DNA from: an uncultured Bacteroidales bacterium
Lineage (GTDB): Bacteria; Bacteroidota; Bacteroidia; Bacteroidales; Bacteroidaceae
Direction: 5' to 3'
Assembly: GCA_902799355.1 (NCBI GenBank)
Contig: CADCAG010000006.1
Span: 19,806-83,805 of the forward strand
Length of the DNA stretch: 64,000 bases
Part shown: positions 49,044 through 57,462 of the stretch, piece by piece
How positions within the stretch are numbered: the first letter of the stretch is position 1
How the letters are laid out: each line of letters opens with the position of its first letter
The notes under the pieces: model-generated
Told to the model about the DNA's origin: nothing
Seen by the model: the letters and a program-made list of their open reading frames with translations, nothing else
The model's database searches: none
Made by a program: the position numbers and the translations under genes

Positions 49044-50525
49044 TTATTCTTGCTGATTTCTCTGCTCAATGATTGCCTTGAGCATCTCCCACGTCATGTC
49101 CTTGCTTGCCATTTCATCGAATTGGTTATACATCCACTGGGTGGGGAAATACTTATTGGCGTCCATCCACAGAGCCCAGCCAGTACGGCGATTGAAAGCC
49201 GAAGGGAAATAGCTCTCTGCCACCGTAAATGTACCCTTTGTGGGGTAATGAAGGAGATCATGATACGGAAGCATCACTGATAGATAGAACTCCTTCAGCT
49301 TCGATGAAGGTCTGGCACCATCCCATCGCTGAATGACGGATTCATCCATATAGCTTATGGCTGTGTTGGCATAGTCCGACAGTTCCGAATCATTGATGGC
49401 TGCTGCTACAGTCTTTATGTACTGCTTCAAGTCTATCAGATATGTATAGCCGTCATAGTTATATGAATAGGCGCAAGCCGTCATAGCCTGTTTCTTTTGC
49501 TCCTCAGAGAGTTTCGGATAAATCTCTAACAGGCGGTCTACAAAGAGGGTGATATAGTTGTTCACATCTATCAGATCGTCAGAACGGATGATTTTGAAAT
49601 CCAGGTTGTTCGCATCCATATCGGGCCAGGCCTCTTGGGGGATGCCTTTCCTTTCGTCATAGAGGCGTTTCAGATCCACAAACATATCCTTGGCCGTGTT
49701 TTCAAAGTCGTAGTCAGTCGACTTTTTCAGTTTGTCAACCAAGGAAACCACAGGGTCACCGAAAGACAGCAAGACATGCGAGGAGACAAAGAAGTAGTCG
49801 GCATACTGCTGCACCTCGGTGAGTGTCTCGATATTACCCATCAGACAATTGTGGAACATCAGGCACTGGAAATGCATGTTGCTGGAAGTCGCCAAAGCGT
49901 CAGCAAACTGATACATGTTCATGCCCTTGCCCTCCAAGGTCTCATCGTAGAGAACACCTCTGGTAATCATATTGTCAGGACGGTCGTTGACAATGTCATA
50001 GCCTGCCCCATGCCCCCACAATACAAGGATATAGTTGTCTGCAGGAGCATCGTTCTTGAGATTCCTAAGGATATCCGACAGACACAGGGAATCATAGAGG
50101 GGATACTCAGGGGCTTGGATAGCGGAAGTCTCGTGAAGCTGGGTAAGATCAGTCTTGTTGGTCAGTTCAAACAGTACCAGATCGTTGGGCTTACCATACC
50201 TGCCGCTGAATTTCTCGCTCTCTTTTCCGTACTTATACATCACCAACACGCGAACATTGGTCGTATCGTCCAGCATCGGCTTAAGATTATCCCAAGTGTT
50301 CTCGATAACAAGATCCATACGTCCACCCGCATTACCGTAGATAAGAACGGTATAGCGTGCACGGTCGCGCTTCACATCAGTACCAGGTGTCTGTTCCTTA
50401 GGTGACTTGTCGTCATCGTCCGACGAACACGAGGTACACACACATGCGCCACAGAAGACAATAGGTAGTACCAATTGTCGCATGGCGGTCATCAACCAGC
50501 TCATCATTTCCTTCTTCATAGCCAT
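49044..50525 (-). CDS. Clostripain family (C11) cysteine protease lipoprotein
   Basis: A 493-residue protein with a lipobox (VCTSCSSDDDD, Cys near residue 33) that would anchor it in an outer or inner membrane. The C11 catalytic dyad is intact: His in ILVLWGHGAGYD (near 170) and Cys in LMFHNCLMGNIETL (near 225). An YTVLIYGNAGG strand opens the domain. The C-terminal part includes YSFNYDG-like and GWALWMDANKYF regions. Clostripain-like enzymes cleave after Arg. It lies 14 bp after lpxA, the last gene of the efflux/lpxA cluster. The substrate is unknown. Confidence 0.85.
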   Translation of the reverse strand: MAMKKEMMSWLMTAMRQLVLPIVFCGACVCTSCSSDDDDKSPKEQTPGTDVKRDRARYTVLIYGNAGGRMDLVIENTWDNLKPMLDDTTNVRVLVMYKYGKESEKFSGRYGKPNDLVLFELTNKTDLTQLHETSAIQAPEYPLYDSLCLSDILRNLKNDAPADNYILVLWGHGAGYDIVNDRPDNMITRGVLYDETLEGKGMNMYQFADALATSSNMHFQCLMFHNCLMGNIETLTEVQQYADYFFVSSHVLLSFGDPVVSLVDKLKKSTDYDFENTAKDMFVDLKRLYDERKGIPQEAWPDMDANNLDFKIIRSDDLIDVNNYITLFVDRLLEIYPKLSEEQKKQAMTACAYSYNYDGYTYLIDLKQYIKTVAAAINDSELSDYANTAISYMDESVIQRWDGARPSSKLKEFYLSVMLPYHDLLHYPTKGTFTVAESYFPSAFNRRTGWALWMDANKYFPTQWMYNQFDEMASKDMTWEMLKAIIEQRNQQE

Positions 50526-50539
50526 AACGTATATATCGA

Positions 50540-51325
50540 TTAATAAACTTTCTTAGAGATAATACCTGCCTGTGTGGTCTTAAGGAAGTCGACGATATGG
50601 TCAATCTGTGGACCTGAGGGCACCTGTTCCTCAATCTGCAGGATGGTATCAAAGAGAGAGCTACTGCCATTGAATACCAGACGATAGGCGTTGGCAATGT
50701 GCTTGAGCACCTTCTCGTCAACACCGTGCTGGCGACCAACAGCGAAGTTCACACCACCATATTGTCCTTTCTTGGTAGCAATAATATAAGGTGGGATATC
50801 CTCAGAGAAGGTAGTACCAGCCTGAATCATAGAACCCTCTCCCACTCGTGTCTTGGCATTCTCGATGACGCTGGAAGAGAAGATAGCGTAGTCTTCGATG
50901 ATGCAGTCGCCGGCAATCTTTGTACCGTAGCCAAAGACACAGCAGTTGCCCACCTTGGTATCATGCGAGATGTGAGCACCCTCCATCAGCACGTTCTCAT
51001 TACCAATCACTGTCTGTCCACCAGTATGGGTGGCACGGTTGATGACGACATTCTCACGGATGACATTGCCGTCGCCGATGATACATTCCGACTTCTCGCC
51101 ACGGAACTCGAAGTCCTGTGGCAGGGCACCGATGACGGCACCCTGGTGTACCTTGTTTTTCTTACCCATGCGGGTGCCAGAGCAGATGCTGACAAAGGGG
51201 AAGATGATACAGCCATCGCCTATCTCTACATCGTCTTCGATATAAGCGAAGGGGAAGATCTTTACGTTGTCGCCGATTTTGGCCTTTGGACTTACCTCGG
51301 CTTTTGGACTTATTTCGCTTGCCAT
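50540..51325 (-). CDS. lpxA: Acyl-ACP:UDP-N-acetylglucosamine O-acyltransferase LpxA
   Basis: A 261-residue left-handed beta-helix acyltransferase, the first step of lipid A synthesis. Hexapeptide repeats (IGDNVKIFPFAYIEDDVEIGDG and so on) cover residues 1-185. The catalytic His lies in MEGAHISHDTKVGNCC near residue 122, with VIGALPQDFEF and the C-terminal helical domain QHGVDEKVLKHIANAYRLVF. The length is right. Many Bacteroidetes have lpxA next to an lpxC-fabZ fusion; here it lies downstream of an RND pump, so it may be a second copy. It is 26 bp after the TolC-like gene. Confidence 0.88.
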   Translation of the reverse strand: MASEISPKAEVSPKAKIGDNVKIFPFAYIEDDVEIGDGCIIFPFVSICSGTRMGKKNKVHQGAVIGALPQDFEFRGEKSECIIGDGNVIRENVVINRATHTGGQTVIGNENVLMEGAHISHDTKVGNCCVFGYGTKIAGDCIIEDYAIFSSSVIENAKTRVGEGSMIQAGTTFSEDIPPYIIATKKGQYGGVNFAVGRQHGVDEKVLKHIANAYRLVFNGSSSLFDTILQIEEQVPSGPQIDHIVDFLKTTQAGIISKKVY

Positions 51326-51351
51326 AATTCTTACTTCTTACATTTTACTTC

Positions 51352-52800
51352 TTATTTTCCGCCTCCTCCAAGAGCCGTATACAGTGATACCACTGCCTGC
51401 ATCTTGTTGAAGTCATCAGTAATCTTAGTGAGCTGAGCGCTGAGTAGCTGACTCTGGGCAGTCAACACCTCCAAGTAGCTGGCACCACTGCTCTGATAGA
51501 GTGCACGGGTGTCCTCGACATTCTTGGTGAGGATTTCTATGCGTTCCTCCTCCAGCTTTGAGTTTTCATCATAGCCATTGTAGTTGACCAATGCGTTAGA
51601 CACCTCATTGCCAGCCTGCAGAATGCTGTTCTGCCAGGTATTGAAGGCCTGCTCATACTTCATCTTCGACACCTTCAGATTGGCCGTCAGAGCGCCACGC
51701 ATGAAGATGGGCTGTGTCAGCGAGCCAAACAATGTGGTGAGCCACTTGCCTGGTGTCAGCGCACCATTGCTGTTGGTAAATGATGCCGAAGCACCGATGG
51801 TGATAGAGGGATAGAACTGCGAACGGGCAGTCTGGACATCGTGGAAACAAGAAGCCAGCTGCATCTCTGCACGGTGTACGTCGGGACGGTTCTGCAGCAG
51901 TGCCACACCAACTCCCGTAGAGAACTCGGTAGGCAGCGACTGGGCCTCCAGCGTAGAGCGGGACACCTGCTGACCTGCACGGCCGATGAGCAGACAGAGG
52001 GCATTCTCCGTAGCACGTATCTGGCGACGGAAGTCGTTGGCCTGTGTCTGGGTAGACAGATAGGCAGCCTGTGCACTCTGCACACTGGTAGAGCGCATGC
52101 GGCCCAACTGGTACTGCAGCTGCATCATCTCCCAGGTTTCCTTGGCCATATTACCCATCTCAGTGACAATGCCCAGCTGCTTGTCAAGCATCAACAGGGT
52201 ATAGTAGGCATTGGCAATGCCGCTGACCACCTGTGCACGGACAGCCATCTGGTAGTCTTTCATGGCTAACAGCTGCATCTGGGTAGAACGCTTCTGCGAC
52301 AGGATGTTGCCGAAGAGGTCAAGTGTCCAACTGGCAGTGACAGGCAAAGAATAAGACTTGGTGGTCACTGACGGGTCGGTATAGAGTGTAGAGATGGTAC
52401 CCATCGGATTGTTACCGCCAATGGTAACAGCAGGCAGGAATGCCAGCTTAGCGGCTTTCAGCATGGTCTCATACATCTCAACGTTGAGGGCAGCATTCTG
52501 CAGGTTGGCATTGTGCGACAGACCCTCCTCGATGAGCGCCTGCAGCTGCGGGTCAGTGAAGACGCTACGCCACGGCAGGTTGCCAAAGGAGGCAGTATCC
52601 TGTACAGCCAGCGTGTCGCGGTCTGACAGCACGTCGCGGATGAGTCCCTGTGTCTCCACATTGTCAGGACGCTCATACTTATTATATAGTCCGCAACTGC
52701 TGAGGAGCAAGCACAATAGCAGACCCACCCCCAGGCCCCTCCCTGTATGGAGGGGAGTAGTTACTTTGTTCCTTAATATTTTATTCATATTTCTTTTCAT
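51352..52800 (-). CDS. TolC-family outer-membrane efflux lipoprotein with repeat-derived signal region
   Basis: A 482-residue NodT/OprM-like channel lipoprotein (lipobox LLLSSCGLY, Cys near 36). Long helical hairpins with the outer-membrane efflux pattern occur twice: WTLDLFGNILSQKRSTQMQLL with NAYYTLLMLDKQL, and QNRPDVHRAEMQLASCF with LTQPIFMRGALTANL. Residues about 13-26 (TTPLHTGRGLGVGL) are encoded by a family B palindromic element, so the n-region and start of the signal peptide are repeat-derived. It forms a tripartite pump with the two genes upstream; a second B element lies in the gap to acrB. Confidence 0.9.
   Translation of the reverse strand: MKRNMNKILRNKVTTPLHTGRGLGVGLLLCLLLSSCGLYNKYERPDNVETQGLIRDVLSDRDTLAVQDTASFGNLPWRSVFTDPQLQALIEEGLSHNANLQNAALNVEMYETMLKAAKLAFLPAVTIGGNNPMGTISTLYTDPSVTTKSYSLPVTASWTLDLFGNILSQKRSTQMQLLAMKDYQMAVRAQVVSGIANAYYTLLMLDKQLGIVTEMGNMAKETWEMMQLQYQLGRMRSTSVQSAQAAYLSTQTQANDFRRQIRATENALCLLIGRAGQQVSRSTLEAQSLPTEFSTGVGVALLQNRPDVHRAEMQLASCFHDVQTARSQFYPSITIGASASFTNSNGALTPGKWLTTLFGSLTQPIFMRGALTANLKVSKMKYEQAFNTWQNSILQAGNEVSNALVNYNGYDENSKLEEERIEILTKNVEDTRALYQSSGASYLEVLTAQSQLLSAQLTKITDDFNKMQAVVSLYTALGGGGK
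52723..52760. repeat. Family B palindromic element inside the TolC-like gene
   Basis: CACCCCCAGG followed by CCCCTCCCTGTATGGAGGGG (stem CCCCTCC/GGAGGGG) and AGTAG. Same family as 52816-52852 (inverted), 58688-58722 and 58827-58868. Confidence 0.8.
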
Positions 52801-52815
52801 TAATGATTCATTTCA

Positions 52816-52852
52816 TTCCCCTCCCTCGCAGGGAGGGGTTAGGGGTGAGTCT
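52816..52852. repeat. Family B palindromic element between acrB and tolC genes
   Basis: CCCCTCCCTCGCAGGGAGGGG with the flank TTAGGGGTGAGTC. Orientation is opposite to the copy at 52723-52760, giving an inverted pair. Confidence 0.8.
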
Positions 52853-52854
52853 TT

Positions 52855-55800
52855 TTATTTCTCTAATTCGTAATCCACAGGATGGTGTGCATACTGCGAA
52901 ATCTCACTGGCCACGTCGGCACCCTCCTCATCTTCGAACTTCATCGGAGAGAACTTCTCCTGCAAGCTCTGGAAGATAACGAAGAGACCGGGCACTACCA
53001 GTACCTGCAACAAGGTACCTATCAACATACCACCAACGGCAGCAGCACCCAGCGTCTGGTTACCATTCTTGCCGACGCCAGAGGCGAACATCATAGGCAA
53101 CAGACCGACAACCATAGCCAGAGAGGTCATCAAGATAGGACGCAGACGGGCAGCGGCACCCAGCACGGCAGCCCATGAGATGGCCATACCCAGACGACGG
53201 CGCTCCAAGGCGAACTGTACGATAAGGATGGCGTTCTTAGCCAACAGACCAATCAGCATAATCAGTGAGATCTGCATATAGATATCGTTGGCGTGGCCAA
53301 AGAGTATCGTGAAGAGGAAACAGCCTGCCAGACCGAAAGGTACAGAGAGCACTACTGACAACGGCAGGATATACGATTCATACTGTGCTGACAAGATCAG
53401 GTAGATGAAGATGAAGCACAGCAAGAAGATGAGCGCCGTAGAGTTGGTAGCCTTAGCCTCCTCACGTGTCAGACCCTGATAGTCATAGGTGTAGCCCTGC
53501 GGCAGCATCTCGGCAGCTACATCCTGAGCGGCCTTGATAGCCTCACCAGTAGAATAGCCATCGGCCACTGTTGCCGTCACGTTGATAGACGTAAACAGAT
53601 TGAAACGGTTGATGTTGCTGGGGCCGTAGACACGCTCCAGACGACAGAACTCCTGAACAGGCGACATACCTCCTGGGGTGCGTACATAGATACTGTTCAA
53701 CGACTCTGGTGTCATGCGGGTCTCTGGCAGGCCCTGTATCATGACACGGTACAGTTTACCGTAGGCGTTGAAGTTTGAAGCATACATACCACCATAGTAT
53801 CCCTGCAAGGTTGAGAGAACGGTAGAGGGTGACACACCTGCCTGCTTACACTTGGCTACATCCATGTACAGCATATACTGCGGATAGTTCGGGTTGTAAG
53901 AGGTCTGGGCAGTCTGGAATTCAGGACGCTTGTTCAACTCGGCCAGATAGTCCTTGACGATGCCAAAGAACTTGTCCAGCGAACCACCTGTACGGTCCTG
54001 CATCACCAGCGATACACCACTGTTGGCAGAGAATCCAGGAATCATAGGCGGTGCGAAGGCCAGAATCTGTGCATCCTTGATATGGGCTGTCTTGATAAAT
54101 ATCTGAGCAACAACACCCGTTGCGCTCTGCGGGTCGAGGAAGAAGCGGTAGATACCATCGCCCTGCCACAGTCCGCTGAGCTTCCAGAAGAATCCATGCT
54201 GGCGCTCAGAGAAAGGCTTCAGCTTAATGATGAACGTAGCCTGGTCTGAACCAGAACCGGCAATGAAGTTATAACCCTGAATCTGCTCACGGTTCTGGAT
54301 GGCCGGGTCAGCAGCCAGGATACTATCCACCTGACTGACCACCTGCTTGGTACGTTCTACAGAGGTAGCTGGTGGCATAGAGATGGTACAGAACAGTGTA
54401 CCCGTATCCTCGTCAGGTACCAGACCTGTCTTGGTGGTAAACATCAGTACGACCATTGCCACAATACCGAGAATAACGGTAGAAAGCACAGCAAGCGGCT
54501 TACGCACCAGTTTCTCCACCCTACCCTTATAGCTTCCTAAAAGTTTCTCGTAGGAAGTATTGAAGGACGTATGGAAGCGGTCAACGAGCGACATCTTCTT
54601 GGCATGTCCCTCGGCATCGTGCGGCTTCAGGAAGATAGCACACAGAGCAGGTGACAGTGTCAAGGCGTTCAGTGCCGAGATGAAGATGCTGACAGCCATC
54701 GTCACACCAAACTCACGATAGAACGAACCCGTCGTACCACCGATGAACGATACGGGAACGAACACGGAAGCCATCACCAACGTAATAGAGATGATAGCAC
54801 CGGAAATCTCGTTCATGGCGTCGATAGATGCTGTCAATGCCGACTTATAGCCCTGATCCAACTTAGCATGGACAGCCTCAACGACTACGACGGCATCGTC
54901 CACCACAATGGCAATAGCCAGCAGCAGAGCGGACAGCGTCAGCAGGTTGATAGAGAAGCCCATCACGCTGAGGAAGAAGAAGGTACCAATCAGCGACACA
55001 GGCACAGCAATCAGCGGTATAAGCGTAGAGCGCCAGTCCTGCAGGAACACATAGATAACGATGAACACCAGGATAAGGGTGAACACCAACGTGAAGACAA
55101 CCTCCTCGATAGAGGCATACAGGAACTCTGTCACGTCATAGTTAATCTTATAAATCATACCCGGCGGGAAGAGTTTAGACTGCTCTTCCAGTTCGGCCTT
55201 CACCTGCTTGGCAATTTCATTAGCGTTAGAACCAGCAATCTGCTGTACCATACCCAGTACAGACGGCAGGTTGTTGTTCTTCATCGATACCGAGTACTGC
55301 TGACCACCGAGTTCAATCTTGGCCACATCCTTCAGCTTCAGCGTCTGTCCGCTGGCATCGCTGGAGATGATGATATTGCCAAACTCTTCGGCAGTCTTCA
55401 GTCGACCGGTATAGCGCATAGAATATTCGTAAGCCACATTAGACTGTTCGCCGAAAGAACCAGGAGCGGCCTCGATGTTCTGCTCAGCCAGCACGGCACT
55501 GATGTCACTTGGCATCAGCTTATACTGCTTCATCACATCCGGCTTCAGCCAGATACGCATAGAGTAGGTCTTCAGACCTGGCGACTGCACGTCACCGACA
55601 CCCTGGATACGCTTGATGGCTGGGATGATGTTAATGTTGTTATAGTTCGTCAGGAACTCGTCATCGTAGCGTCCGTCAGAGGTCAGCGTGAACATGATGA
55701 CCTGAGAAGTCTGACGCTTCTGCACCGTCACACCAATACGCGTTACCTCGGCAGGCAACAGAGCCTGAGCCTGCTGTACGCGGTTCTGTACGTTAACGGC

Positions 55801-56109
55801 ACACATATCGGGGTTCATACCCTGGCGGAACAGCACACTGATCTGTGCAGAACCGGCACCAGCGGTAGACGAGATATAATCCATACCTTCCACACCATTG
55901 ATACTCTCCTCCAACGGTGTGATGACCGAGTTCTTTACGGTCTCTGCATCGGCACCAGGATAGCTGGTCCACACCGCTACCGTAGGTGGTGCGATGTTAG
56001 GGTACTGCTCAATAGGCAGCGATACCAGGCCGATGAAACCCAGCAGGACGATGAGGATAGAAATCACCGTTGACAATACCGGGCGTTTGATAAAATTCGT
56101 AAAAGTCAT
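52855..56109 (-). CDS. RND efflux transporter permease, HAE1/AcrB type
   Basis: A 1084-residue inner-membrane proton-driven drug exporter. It starts MTFTNFIKRPVLSTVISILIVLLG with the SLPIEQYPNIAPP motif. The transmembrane proton-relay Asp pair is present in LLAIAIVVDDAVVVVEAV near residue 407. The second half starts with the PDEDTGTLF signature and ends with GLLAKNAILIVQFALE. The porter-domain motif MVQQIAGSNANEIAKQVK is also present. The length (~1050 expected) includes a short acidic C-terminal tail. It lies 55 bp after the adaptor gene, with a tandem GAGTTAAAG repeat in the gap. Confidence 0.95.
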   Translation of the reverse strand: MTFTNFIKRPVLSTVISILIVLLGFIGLVSLPIEQYPNIAPPTVAVWTSYPGADAETVKNSVITPLEESINGVEGMDYISSTAGAGSAQISVLFRQGMNPDMCAVNVQNRVQQAQALLPAEVTRIGVTVQKRQTSQVIMFTLTSDGRYDDEFLTNYNNINIIPAIKRIQGVGDVQSPGLKTYSMRIWLKPDVMKQYKLMPSDISAVLAEQNIEAAPGSFGEQSNVAYEYSMRYTGRLKTAEEFGNIIISSDASGQTLKLKDVAKIELGGQQYSVSMKNNNLPSVLGMVQQIAGSNANEIAKQVKAELEEQSKLFPPGMIYKINYDVTEFLYASIEEVVFTLVFTLILVFIVIYVFLQDWRSTLIPLIAVPVSLIGTFFFLSVMGFSINLLTLSALLLAIAIVVDDAVVVVEAVHAKLDQGYKSALTASIDAMNEISGAIISITLVMASVFVPVSFIGGTTGSFYREFGVTMAVSIFISALNALTLSPALCAIFLKPHDAEGHAKKMSLVDRFHTSFNTSYEKLLGSYKGRVEKLVRKPLAVLSTVILGIVAMVVLMFTTKTGLVPDEDTGTLFCTISMPPATSVERTKQVVSQVDSILAADPAIQNREQIQGYNFIAGSGSDQATFIIKLKPFSERQHGFFWKLSGLWQGDGIYRFFLDPQSATGVVAQIFIKTAHIKDAQILAFAPPMIPGFSANSGVSLVMQDRTGGSLDKFFGIVKDYLAELNKRPEFQTAQTSYNPNYPQYMLYMDVAKCKQAGVSPSTVLSTLQGYYGGMYASNFNAYGKLYRVMIQGLPETRMTPESLNSIYVRTPGGMSPVQEFCRLERVYGPSNINRFNLFTSINVTATVADGYSTGEAIKAAQDVAAEMLPQGYTYDYQGLTREEAKATNSTALIFLLCFIFIYLILSAQYESYILPLSVVLSVPFGLAGCFLFTILFGHANDIYMQISLIMLIGLLAKNAILIVQFALERRRLGMAISWAAVLGAAARLRPILMTSLAMVVGLLPMMFASGVGKNGNQTLGAAAVGGMLIGTLLQVLVVPGLFVIFQSLQEKFSPMKFEDEEGADVASEISQYAHHPVDYELEK

Positions 56110-56110
56110 A

Positions 56111-56160
56111 TTCTTTTAACTTCTTTTACTTCTTTAACTCCTTTTACTTCTTTAACTCCC
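56111..56160. repeat. (G)GAGTTAAAG(AAGTAAAA) tandem repeat between adaptor and permease genes
   Basis: On the minus strand, alternating GGAGTTAAAG and AAGTAAAA units fill the 50-bp gap and end 2 nt before the permease ATG. They supply GGAG-type ribosome-binding sequences at variable spacing. Confidence 0.7.
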
Positions 56161-56164
56161 GAGT

Positions 56165-57325
56165 TTACTTCTTCATTGCACCTACGATGTCACCGGCACT
56201 CATAGCCTTTGCCTGCTCGGAGATCTTCTGCTGATAGCGCTCAGGGGTGATGGGTACAATCTCCATGCCGTCGTTCAACTTGGTGATACCATTGGTCACA
56301 TACTTGTCACCAGCCTTCAGACCACCAGTAACGACATAGTTGTTGCCGTCGTTGTGCGGGTCAACCTGGATTTCGGTGTACTTCACCTTGTTATCTTTAG
56401 TGAGTGTGTAGACGAACTTCTTGTTCTGCACCTCAGAGACACAGCTCAGCGGAACAATGATGACATTAGAGCTGACACGCGGGATGATAATGGTTCCTGT
56501 AGCACCGCTCTTGAGTATCTTCTCAGGATTAGCGAAAGAGGCAATCAGTTGTACAGAACCCGTAGCGGCATCGATAACACCGCTCATTTTACTGATGGTA
56601 CCCTCGCTGCCATAGATGCTACCATCGGCCAGCTGCAACTTGACAGAAGGCAGCGAAGCCAGACCCTTCTGAGAGATGACCATAGCCTCTTTCTCCGTTA
56701 CAGAGAAATAAGCCTCCATAGACGAGATGTTTGAAACGGTCGTCAAGACGTTAGAAGCGCTAACCAGTGCACCTTTCTTGAAAGGCAGCGTACCTACGAC
56801 ACCTGCGGCGGGCGACTTCACGTAGCAGTAGCTCAGCGCCTCCTTGGCAGAAGCCAGTGCAGCCTGGGCCTGAGCCAACTGGGCCTGGGCAGACTCGAAG
56901 GTATTCTGAGAAGTCTGCAACTCGTAGTCACCAATAACCTTCTTGGCATGCAACTGCTGAGCATTATCATACGTCAGCTTAGCGGTGTTGACCTGCTGCT
57001 GAGCAGCATTCACAGAAGCCTGAGCCTGACGCACCTGAGCCTGATAGGTTTCGTTATCAATAACAAAAAGTACCTGACCGGCACTAACGGTCTGTCCTTC
57101 TTTCACATTAATCTGGGTCAGGAATCCCTGAGCCTTCGGACGAATCTCCACGTCCTGAACACCCTTAATAGAGGCAGGATAGGTGCTCTGCATGTCTGCA
57201 TTCGACTCACCAGCAGTAGTCACAGGAAATTCATTGTCGCCAAATGTAGGACGGCCACCGCCGCCACCACACGAGACAAGCGTTGCAGCAATGGCTGCAA
57301 TCGTTACAATTTTCTTCATTTTCAT
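56165..57325 (-). CDS. RND efflux periplasmic adaptor (AcrA/MFP) lipoprotein
   Basis: A 386-residue membrane-fusion lipoprotein (TLVSCGGGGG, Cys near 19). It shows the biotinyl-lipoyl half-motifs PKAQGFLTQINVKEGQTVSAGQVLFVID and SPAAGVVGTLPFKKGALV. These are separated by an alpha-helical hairpin rich in Ala/Gln (QVRQAQASVNAAQQQVNTA, AQAQLAQAQAALASAKEAL), and beta-barrel and membrane-proximal domains follow. It links AcrB and TolC partners. The promoter -7 element is at 57395-57403, with an ATCCTAT..ATAGGAT inverted repeat just upstream. Confidence 0.95.
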   Translation of the reverse strand: MKMKKIVTIAAIAATLVSCGGGGGRPTFGDNEFPVTTAGESNADMQSTYPASIKGVQDVEIRPKAQGFLTQINVKEGQTVSAGQVLFVIDNETYQAQVRQAQASVNAAQQQVNTAKLTYDNAQQLHAKKVIGDYELQTSQNTFESAQAQLAQAQAALASAKEALSYCYVKSPAAGVVGTLPFKKGALVSASNVLTTVSNISSMEAYFSVTEKEAMVISQKGLASLPSVKLQLADGSIYGSEGTISKMSGVIDAATGSVQLIASFANPEKILKSGATGTIIIPRVSSNVIIVPLSCVSEVQNKKFVYTLTKDNKVKYTEIQVDPHNDGNNYVVTGGLKAGDKYVTNGITKLNDGMEIVPITPERYQQKISEQAKAMSAGDIVGAMKK

Positions 57326-57394
57326 ACTATTTTTTTATTATTCGAATAATGCTTTCTGCAGAAAACTCAAACACGGTATTCAAGTTTTCAGAGT

Positions 57395-57440
57395 GCAAAA
57401 TTAGGAAAAAAAATCCTATTCTATATCGATGATATAGGAT
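57395..57440 (-). promoter_or_regulatory. Promoter and candidate operator of the efflux operon
   Basis: A -7 element TAATTTTGC (minus strand, 57395-57403) with an inverted repeat ATCCTAT (57413-57419) / ATAGGAT (57434-57440) where the -33 region would lie. The palindrome could bind a regulator; no regulator gene lies next to it. Confidence 0.45.
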
Positions 57441-57462
57441 ATTACAGCAATTTTAACAAAGT

